From Halarsenatibacter silvermanii (GTDB taxonomy: Bacteria; Bacillota; Halanaerobiia; Halanaerobiales; Halarsenatibacteraceae): a stretch of 64,000 bases of DNA. The notes under the pieces were generated by a model, which saw only the letters and a program-made list of their open reading frames with translations, made no database searches and was not told the origin of the DNA. Below are positions 1-6,735 of this stretch, piece by piece. The DNA is taken from assembly GCF_900103135.1 (NCBI RefSeq), contig NZ_FNGO01000013.1, positions 1 to 64,000 of the forward strand, written 5' to 3'. Within the stretch, counting starts at the first letter, position 1. The number at the start of each line of letters is the position of its first letter. A program made the position numbers and the translations under genes.

Positions 1-936
1 TTAATAGATGATTTTGGAGAGGTTATGGCAGTAGACGGCAAAGCCGTAGAGAGTTTTGCCAATCCTCATGATTATGATAAAGAAGAACTGAAAAAGAGAA
101 AAGGTGATAGGCGCAGCGATCTTGAGGCCAATTGGGGCGTAAAAAAGTATGAATGCGAGGATGAAGATGGAAATACATATGAAGAGTTAAAGAGCTGGTT
201 TGGCTACAAAATACATCTTTTGATAGATGCAGAATATGAACTGCCGATAAATTTCACCGTTACTCAAGCTTCTGCTGGAGAAGAGCCTCAGGCTCACAAA
301 CTTGTAGAGGACACCGCGGAAAAACATTCAGAACTTATGGAAAACTGCCGTCATTTGTTAGGTGACAAAGGCTATGATGACGGCAAGTTAAGCAAGAAGC
401 TCTATGATGAACACGAAATAAAACCGATAATAGATATACGCAATATGTGGGAGGGAGAGGGTACGAGAATTTTGCCCGGCTGGAATAATATTGTTTATGA
501 TTATAAAGCCAGCGTATACTGTTATGATCCAGCCACGGGAGTAAGAAGAGAGATGGCCTATGGGGGATTTGAAAAGAAAAGAGAAACGTTAAAATACCGC
601 TGTCCCGCCCGGCACTATGGATGTGATTGTAAAGGCAAAAAAGAGTGTTCAGTTTCTTCGAGCATAAGAATTTCATTGAGCGAGGACAAAAGAAGATTTA
701 CCCCGGTTGCTCGCTCCAGCTACAAATGGGAGAGAATTTCCAATAAGAGATCAGCAGTGGAAAGGGTAAACAGTAGATTGGAAGGTCCTTTAGGTTTCAG
801 CGAGCATACTGTGCGGGGATTAAAGAAGATGAAATTAAAGACAGGATTATCTCTTTTAATAATGCTGGCTATGGCAGTAGGAAGAATTAAAGAAGGGCAG
901 AGAAATAAAATTCGCAGTTTGGTACAGGCTGCTTGA
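1..936 (+). mobile_element. DDE transposase, 5' end cut off by the window
   Basis: Insertion-sequence transposase of the IS4/IS1182-like DDE group. The reading frame is open to base 1, so the ATG at 25 is internal and the N-terminal part lies outside the window. The visible 303-residue part starts with a VDGKAV block (first catalytic Asp), then GDKGYDD (second Asp, near residue 115) and AVERVNSRLE (catalytic Glu, near residue 247). A cysteine-rich insert (CPARHYGCDCKG, CSVSS) lies between the last two, as in IS1182-type enzymes. No frameshift is visible, so it may be active. No terminal inverted repeat can be tested because the left end is missing. The exact IS family is not certain. Confidence 0.85.
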
Positions 937-994
937 AAAATAACTGCCTGGAATCAGTAATTTAAAAATTAAAAACAACCTGGAAGGAAGAAGT

Positions 995-1147
995 ATGTCT
1001 GATTTACCGGCAAAAAACAAAACTTATTCCGGAAAGGATATAAAGAGCCTGGTATCGGATCATTATTTAAAAACTCTGGGTTTAAAACGACGAATCATCA
1101 GATTTAAAAAAGGAAAATTGGACCTACCGAAAAAAGCTTTATGCTAA
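995..1147 (+). CDS. Small ORF of 50 residues, unknown function
   Basis: An ATG with a good ribosome binding site (GGAAGG, 982-987) opens a 50-codon frame ending in TAA. The product is basic (K/R rich, ending KKALC), unlike the acidic proteins expected of a halophile. It lies 58 bases after the transposase stop. It may be the N-terminal stub of a second mobile-element protein or a passenger of the IS. I do not recognise the family. Support is the RBS plus an uninterrupted frame only. Confidence 0.3.
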   Translation: MSDLPAKNKTYSGKDIKSLVSDHYLKTLGLKRRIIRFKKGKLDLPKKALC

Positions 1148-1426
1148 ATTTCCTTTACAATTTATTTAAAATATGTTATGTTGTTGTAGTAAGAAAGTAC
1201 TATAAAGGGCTTTGAAAAAATTATTTCTGGCTTAGATACAATTGTCCTTTTTAATATAGGATTTGAAAAAAAACCTGAATGCAACACAGTTATGAGCGAG
1301 TAACTTAGGATTTTGAAATTGAAAGTTTATTATCAGGCTATGACAGAGGATTATAAGCTCTGTGATTATAAAAACCCTATTATCGGGGGCTGCACATAAA
1401 TCTAATCACATTACTAACTTATAATT
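1148..1426 (+). other. AT-rich intergenic stretch between the small ORF and the riboswitch
   Basis: About 280 bases rich in A and T without a convincing coding frame on either strand. It probably holds the promoter for the riboswitch-pilin transcript. I found no -35/-10 pair good enough to mark. A TATAAT at 1420-1425 would start transcription inside the aptamer and has no -35 partner. Confidence 0.4.
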
Positions 1427-1523
1427 CCTCCTGGAGGCGAAGAGCTGGCATCGGAAATCTGGTCACCTATGAGATGTCAGTAAGCCAGTGGTGAAACCGA
1501 CCAGGAAAAACCATAAAAGGAGG
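1427..1523 (+). promoter_or_regulatory. Candidate c-di-GMP-II riboswitch with anti-Shine-Dalgarno switch
   Basis: Seen: P1 pairs TCCTGG (1429-1434) with CCAGGA (1501-1506). Directly before the 3' arm stands AACCGA, preceded by GGTGA (1490-1494), which pairs with TCACC (1463-1467). TCGG (about 1451-1454) can pair with CCGA as a pseudoknot. This order and the AACCGA-plus-P1 junction match my memory of the class II c-di-GMP aptamer. CCTCCT (1427-1432), which overlaps the 5' P1 arm, is the exact complement of the pilin Shine-Dalgarno AGGAGG (1518-1523). Without ligand the SD could be masked; with ligand P1 forms and frees it, predicting an ON switch. Assignment is by eye, without a covariance-model search. 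Confidence 0.55.
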
Positions 1524-1530
1524 AAAAATA

Positions 1531-2019
1531 ATGAGCAGAATTAAAAATGTTATGAGAGGACAGCGCGGTTTTACTTTAGTTGAGCTTATGGTTGTTCTCG
1601 GTATTTTGGGAGTGCTAGCTGCATTTACTTTTCCCAACGTTGCAGGTATGATTGGCGATGCTGAGCAAGGAAGAATTGAAGGTGAGCTTAGCAGCGTGAG
1701 AAGTCTCACTGAATCTTATTATGCCCGTCATCAGCAATTTCCTTATGAAGATGAGGGAGATTTATCTGAATCATTAAATCCAAGATTCCAGGGCCTGACG
1801 GAGACGGCTCAAGGACTCGTTGATGAATATTATGAAGGAGAAGAGGATGAGGGTCTTGCAAGTGAGGAAGTTTGGTTCAACCAAGACGATGAGGATGCCG
1901 ACAATGACGATTATTATATATACCTAGTCTTTCAGGAGGATGAATTTGGAGACGACAATGTTGTATACATCGACCAAGATGGCAATACGGAGTGGCAAGA
2001 GGATAGGCCTGGATTTTAA
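1531..2019 (+). CDS. Type IV pilin-like / pseudopilin protein
   Basis: Secreted pilus or pseudopilus subunit of 162 residues. The N-terminus has a short basic leader and the prepilin peptidase site G|FTLVE (cut after Gly13) followed by the hydrophobic helix VVLGILGVLAAFTF. The mature domain is extremely acidic (runs such as EGEEDEG and DDEDADNDD), as expected for an exported protein of a halophile. A strong SD (AGGAGG) sits 7 bases upstream, after a candidate c-di-GMP-II riboswitch, and a clean terminator follows. No pilus assembly genes (ATPase, PilC, PilD) are near, so it is an orphan subunit served from elsewhere. It could be a major pilin or a type II-like pseudopilin. Confidence 0.85.
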   Translation: MSRIKNVMRGQRGFTLVELMVVLGILGVLAAFTFPNVAGMIGDAEQGRIEGELSSVRSLTESYYARHQQFPYEDEGDLSESLNPRFQGLTETAQGLVDEYYEGEEDEGLASEEVWFNQDDEDADNDDYYIYLVFQEDEFGDDNVVYIDQDGNTEWQEDRPGF

Positions 2020-2057
2020 ACCAAATCTATAAAATCATATAAGGAATTTAGTAAGCT

Positions 2058-2080
2058 GCCCCCATCTCGGGGGCTTTTTT
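2058..2080 (+). terminator. Rho-independent terminator of the pilin gene
   Basis: A 6-bp perfect GC stem (GCCCCC 2058-2063 / GGGGGC 2069-2074) with a 5-base loop is followed by six T. It lies 38 bases after the pilin stop codon. Confidence 0.9.
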
Positions 2081-2377
2081 ATTTCTAAGCAATTATTCCT
2101 TCTCTAAGCTACTTATTACCTCTCACATATTCTAAATACCTCTCAGAGCAGATTAGAACTATATTCACTTTTCTTCATATAGTTGGTCAATCTCAGAACA
2201 GAACTTTTAATTTCTCCGATTTTCTCCAGATTTCTCGGTCAAACAGCCCTGATTGACAGCATCGATACAACACAGTGTCTATTATGTTACAGTTATTCAA
2301 TATGATATTATTGCTTATTCATCAAGCAGGAGAACAGTTTTATTAGAATAGAAATATGATTAGAGGAACATATTATT
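2081..2377. other. AT-rich intergenic stretch
   Basis: About 300 bases of low GC with no plausible gene on either strand. It separates the pilin transcription unit from the recombinase remnant. Nothing specific was recognised. Confidence 0.4.
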
Positions 2378-2406
2378 TTGGTTTATTATACTGAATGTAT
2401 TATAAT
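2378..2406 (+). promoter_or_regulatory. Sigma-A type promoter of the recombinase remnant
   Basis: TTGGTT (2378-2383), a 17-base spacer and TATAAT (2401-2406). It points at the ATG at 2439, which is preceded by a GAGAGGGG ribosome binding site, so the dead gene has kept its expression signals. Confidence 0.55.
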
Positions 2407-2438
2407 GATCATAGCAAGAGATGAGAGGGGCAGCAAAA

Positions 2439-2970
2439 ATGAAGAGGGCAGAGCCGAGATTATCTTTTATTTAGCTTGGGGATTAATACCGGTTTTAGAA
2501 CAGGGGACCTGCTTCAGCTACGGGTGAATGACATAAAGGATAGACCACACATAGAGATAACCGAGGAAAAGACGTGTAAAACTAAAAAACAAATGATCAA
2601 CGGCCAGCTTAAAAAAGACTTGGACAAATATATTAGTGGCAAAGATGATGAGGAGTATTTATATAAGTGCCGCCAGAGTGATAATCAGCCTAACACCCGG
2701 ATGCAGGCCTATCGAATTTTGAGAAAAGCGGCAGATAAGCTGGAAATTGAGAAAATAGGCACTCATTCTTTGCGAAAAACTTTCGGATATCATCATTACA
2801 AGGAACAGAAAGACGTGGCCATGCTGCAAAAATTATTTAATCATGGTTCTCCAGGCTTCACCCATCGCCATAAAAATAATGAAGATATAGATGTGGCTGA
2901 ATTAAAGGCTATTTTTAACATACTCATCCATTACGATAGTAGAATCCACAGAGTTTTTTTCAAATTTTAA
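2439..2970 (+). pseudogene. Degenerate tyrosine recombinase (small integrase type)
   Basis: The remnant keeps the catalytic core of a short phage-type integrase: RDYLLFSLGINTGFR (first catalytic Arg) and HSLRKTFGYHHY (HxxR box). It is broken in two places. The ATG at 2439 reads MKRAEPR and stops after 11 codons; the integrase frame resumes from about 2443 in another phase, so N-terminal sequence is lost with a frameshift. Near the C-terminus the expected LRY with the nucleophilic Tyr reads HRH, so the tyrosine is gone and about one codon is missing. The promoter and SD are intact. Strand transfer should be impossible. Confidence 0.75.
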
Positions 2971-3031
2971 AAAGTTGAGCCGGTTTTCGTGCCGCTGCTT
3001 GCTTGTTTACACACAGAAAAGGAGGAAAAGA

Positions 3032-4471
3032 TTGGAATATCAGCCTTTTATCATAGCTATGTTTCATGTTGCGTTATTGTCTTTTTTTCTGGGGGTTGGA
3101 AAATTAATCCGACTTCGATTCCAAATATTGCAGTATCTTTTACTCCCGGCAGCAGCGATAGGAGGAATCGTTGCTATTTTAGTAAGCCCTTTTACCTGGG
3201 CGAACTATCTCACATTTCCACAAATTATTCAGGATATATACGGCAATTTTGGGGAAATATCGATCTTTTTGCTTAACTTCGTTTTTGCCGGAATGTTTAT
3301 CGGCAGAAAAATACCGAACCCGCGGCGTTCATTCCGAAAAGCTGGGCCCCAAATTATTCACGGCCAGCTTCTATCCTGGGGACAGCTGATGCTTCCCAGC
3401 CTCGCCATGATTCTTATTATCAATAGATTTTACGATTTACCCGATGCCTTTGGAACCCTAATCCCCATTGGTTTTGACGGAGGGGCCACCGTCGCTGTTG
3501 GTTATACATCGACTTTCAAAGAATTGGGCTGGTATCCAGAAGGTGTTCAACTAGGAATTGCCGCCGGTGTTATGGGGATTATAGGGGGATGTATACTGGG
3601 AGTCGGGATCATCAACTGGCTTGTACGTCGAGATCAGACAAAAATAGCTGATAAACCTGAAGACATTCCCGATTATATTCGTCGTGGCCTTTATCGCGAA
3701 GAAGATTTTGAATCAGCCGGAAATCTTACGACTGTCCCCCAGGCGATTGAGCCGATAGCCCTTGTCTTTTGTTTATTCGGTGTTACCATGTTCGGAGGTT
3801 GGGGGTTTATCACAGCTCTCGGTATGATCCCCGGGGGCATAGGGCAGTTTTTCAGTTTTGCTCCGCTGTTTCCCTTTGCTATGCTTTGCGGTATGCTGTT
3901 GCAGGGAATTATCAGCAAGCTGGGGTATGGTCATATTGTTGATCGGGGACTAACGAAAAGATTGCAGAACCTGGCACTTGAATTCTGCATTCTGTCTGTG
4001 TTTGCCTCGTTGGATATCCCTCTTGTCCTACAGTCCTCTATACCGATGGCCCTCATCATAGCCGCCGGGATTATATGGACGCTTTTTATAGCGCTGTCAG
4101 TTGCCCCGTTGATCATGCCTGATTATTGGGCTGAAAGGATGCTGGTCGATTACGGACAAGCCATGGGTAATGTCCCTATAGGAATGCTGCTTTTACGAAT
4201 TGTCGACCCTCAGTTTGAAACTCCAGTCCTTGAACATTTTTCCTACAGACATGCCTTTCATGCTCCCATCATGTTCAGTTTATTAGCTTTCATGCCGATT
4301 GTAGCTCAAATGTGGGGTATCGAATTCATCTTTTTACTCAGTCTGGGAGTCATCATACTGAATTGTATTTTAGCAAAAATGCTGGGTTATTGGGGGCAGG
4401 GTCGTTCGTTAGTTTCGCGGCTGGCCCGGGCAGCGAAGCAAAAAGGCGAAAGATTTTCTCTTTTTGTTTAA
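3032..4471 (+). CDS. gltS: Sodium:glutamate symporter, GltS family
   Basis: Integral membrane Na+/glutamate symporter (ESS family), 479 residues with about a dozen hydrophobic segments. The core repeat has the motif GFDGGATVAVGYTS near residue 152, where GltS carries its glycine-rich re-entrant loop. The frame extends upstream to 2975, but the best start is TTG at 3032: AAGGAGG (3019-3025) lies 6 bases before it, and the extra 19 residues (Cys/Arg rich) do not look like GltS. It is longer than E. coli GltS (about 400 residues) and ends in a basic tail. It stands alone behind the recombinase remnant. The exact substrate is inferred from the family. Confidence 0.85.
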   Translation: MEYQPFIIAMFHVALLSFFLGVGKLIRLRFQILQYLLLPAAAIGGIVAILVSPFTWANYLTFPQIIQDIYGNFGEISIFLLNFVFAGMFIGRKIPNPRRSFRKAGPQIIHGQLLSWGQLMLPSLAMILIINRFYDLPDAFGTLIPIGFDGGATVAVGYTSTFKELGWYPEGVQLGIAAGVMGIIGGCILGVGIINWLVRRDQTKIADKPEDIPDYIRRGLYREEDFESAGNLTTVPQAIEPIALVFCLFGVTMFGGWGFITALGMIPGGIGQFFSFAPLFPFAMLCGMLLQGIISKLGYGHIVDRGLTKRLQNLALEFCILSVFASLDIPLVLQSSIPMALIIAAGIIWTLFIALSVAPLIMPDYWAERMLVDYGQAMGNVPIGMLLLRIVDPQFETPVLEHFSYRHAFHAPIMFSLLAFMPIVAQMWGIEFIFLLSLGVIILNCILAKMLGYWGQGRSLVSRLARAAKQKGERFSLFV

Positions 4472-4625
4472 TAAAGGCAATTTTGATTATGTTTGGTGGT
4501 TTTTGAAGTCTTTCAAAAGAATAGTTAATCATTATCGCTGCCAGGGTTACTCCCCCTACAAATTAGAACAAAAATTGTGCATTCAACCCTGTAAACGACA
4601 TCCTGAACTCCAATAGTCTCATTCT

Positions 4626-4653
4626 TTGCAAATTAACCTGATTGTATTATAAT
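4626..4653 (+). promoter_or_regulatory. Promoter-like sequence
   Basis: TTGCAA (4626-4631), a 16-base spacer and TATAAT (4648-4653) on the + strand. It precedes only a start-less coding remnant, so it is probably a relic or serves an unrecognised short transcript. Confidence 0.35.
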
Positions 4654-4666
4654 ATTATTAGCATAG

Positions 4667-4813
4667 GAAAAAATATTTCCTTCGGCAAATGCCGGCGATA
4701 TTGGCGGCGGCAAGGGCAACGGAAGCAGTTATGATCCCAGCAATATTGTGATAGGGGAAAACGGTAAGATTTATGAAGATGTAGATGACGGGCCTTTTGA
4801 TCAGCCGAGTTGA
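4667..4813 (+). pseudogene. Possible C-terminal remnant of an acidic protein
   Basis: A frame of 48 codons without a start codon. Its composition looks like real protein: Gly-rich (GDIGGGKGNGSS), then IVIGENGKIYEDVDDGPFD, ending in TGA. The acidic end fits a halophile protein. It is too short for family assignment. It could be chance, though the codon choices look natural. Confidence 0.25.
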
Positions 4814-5028
4814 TTATGATTTTTCTGTTCTATCATTCTGGCTATTCTAATTCGGCTTGAATAAAAGATTGGAGCTTCTTACACCTGGTAATCTAAAATA
4901 AATATATGATGATTAAACTTTCAAGACATACTCCACCATGCTTTTTCACTCAGGTACTGTATAACTCATCGCCCTTTCAAACCGCCCACCTATTTCCCCT
5001 TTTCATTTCTCCCGGAAGTCGAGCGAGT

Positions 5029-5460
5029 TCATTTACTCTCACCGCTTTCACCTTCAACATACCCGGCTATCTCTTCGGTCAGTTCATCGAGCAGCTCATC
5101 CAGGCTATTGCTTTTGCGGCCTACCAGTTCAAAGTGGGGCTGCTGTATCGATAATATAAATTTTTTGGCCCCGCTTTTAGCAACGGCTTCGGCCACGGCG
5201 GGGCTTATCTCCCCCATCATGGAGTTGGGTATCATAATACCCAGCGGGCCGGCGATAATATCCACCCGCCCGCTCATGTGAATTATGGCATTGTCGCGGC
5301 TGGCCCCCCTATCGGCGCCGGCCTCGAGCATGCGGCCGGTGGCCTGGGCATTGGTTCCCAGCGCGATTATTTCGACTTCATCTCCGATGGCGCCATCCAG
5401 CTTTTCGGTCAGCTGAGCCCCCAGGCCGCCGCCCATTCCGTCAATCACTGCAAGCTGCAA
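5029..5460 (-). CDS. DUF3842 family protein
   Basis: A 143-residue protein of the DUF3842 family, of unknown function, common in Clostridia. It begins LAVIDGMGGGLGAQL, a Rossmann-like glycine-rich strand-turn-helix, and later has GTNAQAT and GPLGIMIPNSMMGE. The start is TTG; hisC ends 7 bases upstream, and a GGGGG run in the end of hisC serves as SD. No ATG in frame fits. It is co-transcribed with hisC, but that pairing does not reveal a role. Confidence 0.8.
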   Translation of the reverse strand: MQLAVIDGMGGGLGAQLTEKLDGAIGDEVEIIALGTNAQATGRMLEAGADRGASRDNAIIHMSGRVDIIAGPLGIMIPNSMMGEISPAVAEAVAKSGAKKFILSIQQPHFELVGRKSNSLDELLDELTEEIAGYVEGESGESK

Positions 5461-5466
5461 AATTTA

Positions 5467-6594
5467 TCATACCCCCTTTTCGAGGAGCGCCGGCAGCTCG
5501 GAAAAAGCCTTTAGAACCTTCTCGCTTTTATCCGCCGGCGGCAGGGTAAAACGTATCCAGCGGTCCAGGCCGAAGGATTTGACCGAGCGGACCACGACTC
5601 CCCGACGGGCAAAATGTTCGAAGGCTTCTCCGGAGGAAAGACCGGTATCGACGATCATGAAGTTGGCCTGGCTGTCAACATACTCCAGACCGAACTCCTC
5701 AAATTTTTCGGCAAAAAGCCGGCGTTGCCCGGCATTCATCTCCCGGCATTTTTCGACATGCTTCTGACATTCCAGGGCCCGGGCTGCGGCCAGCTGGGCT
5801 ACCGCGTTGACGTTGAAGGGATTTCTTATCCTGTGCAGATGCTCGATTATCTCACTGTTCCCCAGCCCGTAGCCGACCCTTAAAGCAGCCAGTCCGTATA
5901 TTTTGGAAAATGTCCTCAAGACCAGCAGATTGGGATAATCCTTCAGGCTGTCGATTCCCCCGAAATAATCATCGGCGGTCACGTACTCGCAGTAGGCCTG
6001 ATCGATCACAACCAGGATATCATCGCGAATCTCGTCCAGAAAATCTTTTAACTCTCCTTCCGAAACCGTGGTGCCGGTGGGATTGTTGGGATCGCAGATG
6101 AAAATCACCCGCGTCCTCTCGGTGATGGCCTCCTGCATGGCCTTGAGATCATGGCGAAAATTCTCATCGAGCTCCACTTTCACCGGTTTAACGCCCAGCG
6201 CATGACAGGTGAGCTGATATTTGGCAAAGGTGGGATCGCCCATCAAAATCTCATCCCCCGGCTCGGTCACAAGCTCGGCGGCCAGATCGATGATCTGATC
6301 GGAGCCGTTCCCGACGATTACATTTTCAAAATCCAGATTGTAAAATTCAGCCAGTTTCTCCCTCAGCGCCCGGCATTCTCCGTCGGGATAGCGGGCATAA
6401 TGAAACTGCTTTTCGTTTAGGGCCTGCCGGACCTCATCAGCACATCCCAGCGGATTCTCGTTGGAGGAAAGTTTTATAATCTCATCCAGGCCGTACTCAT
6501 CGGCTATCTCCTCCTTACCCGCTCCCGGCTTGTATTTGCTCATCCTGCCTATCGATTGATTGATCTGCTCGAAAATATCTGCTCGCAAATTCAT
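5467..6594 (-). CDS. hisC: Histidinol-phosphate aminotransferase
   Basis: PLP-dependent class I/II aminotransferase of 375 residues, converting imidazole acetol phosphate plus glutamate to histidinol phosphate in histidine synthesis; HisC can also act on aromatic 2-oxoacids. Visible landmarks: SSNENPLG (43-50), NGSDQ (96-100), DPNNPTG (168-174) and the PLP lysine in RTFSKIYGLAALR (Lys231). A strong SD (AGGAGG) and a consensus promoter (6648-6676) precede it. No other his gene is nearby. It heads a two-gene unit with the DUF3842 gene. Confidence 0.9.
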   Translation of the reverse strand: MNLRADIFEQINQSIGRMSKYKPGAGKEEIADEYGLDEIIKLSSNENPLGCADEVRQALNEKQFHYARYPDGECRALREKLAEFYNLDFENVIVGNGSDQIIDLAAELVTEPGDEILMGDPTFAKYQLTCHALGVKPVKVELDENFRHDLKAMQEAITERTRVIFICDPNNPTGTTVSEGELKDFLDEIRDDILVVIDQAYCEYVTADDYFGGIDSLKDYPNLLVLRTFSKIYGLAALRVGYGLGNSEIIEHLHRIRNPFNVNAVAQLAAARALECQKHVEKCREMNAGQRRLFAEKFEEFGLEYVDSQANFMIVDTGLSSGEAFEHFARRGVVVRSVKSFGLDRWIRFTLPPADKSEKVLKAFSELPALLEKGV

Positions 6595-6647
6595 TCTACC
6601 TCCTTTTTTCGTTTAGCGCGACAAATTGTTAAAACTATTTGCTAAAT

Positions 6648-6676
6648 ATTATATCCCTTATTTTCAGAGCTGTCAA
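6648..6676 (-). promoter_or_regulatory. Consensus sigma-A promoter of hisC
   Basis: On the - strand: TTGACA (6671-6676), a 17-base spacer and TATAAT (6648-6653), perfect in both hexamers. The hisC start is about 50 bases downstream. Confidence 0.85.
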
Positions 6677-6735
6677 CAAATACAGCAAATGCAGTTAACC
6701 CTGCCGGAACCGGGCCGTCAGGAGGAAAATAGAGT

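Larger units (their letters stand above)
4472..5028. other. Intergenic region with promoter-like site and coding remnant
   Basis: Between the convergent gltS and DUF3842 genes. It contains a promoter-like pair at 4626-4653 and a start-less reading frame at 4667-4813, listed separately. A + strand frame at 4906-5154 overlaps the DUF3842 gene and has no SD. No strong terminator is seen for either flanking gene. Confidence 0.5.

Noticed and set aside
1420-1425. TATAAT as the pilin promoter
   Set aside because: Transcription would start inside the riboswitch P1 arm, and no -35 hexamer is at the right distance.
1427-1506. Class I c-di-GMP (GEMM-I) or other riboswitch
   Set aside because: The class I core blocks are not visible in order; the AACCGA-next-to-P1 layout fits class II better.
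2975-3031. N-terminal 19 residues of the longest gltS frame
   Set aside because: Cys/Arg-rich, unlike GltS, with no SD; TTG 3032 has AAGGAGG in place.
4906-5154. + strand ORF of 82 residues
   Set aside because: No SD, overlaps the DUF3842 gene antisense, and no recognisable protein features.
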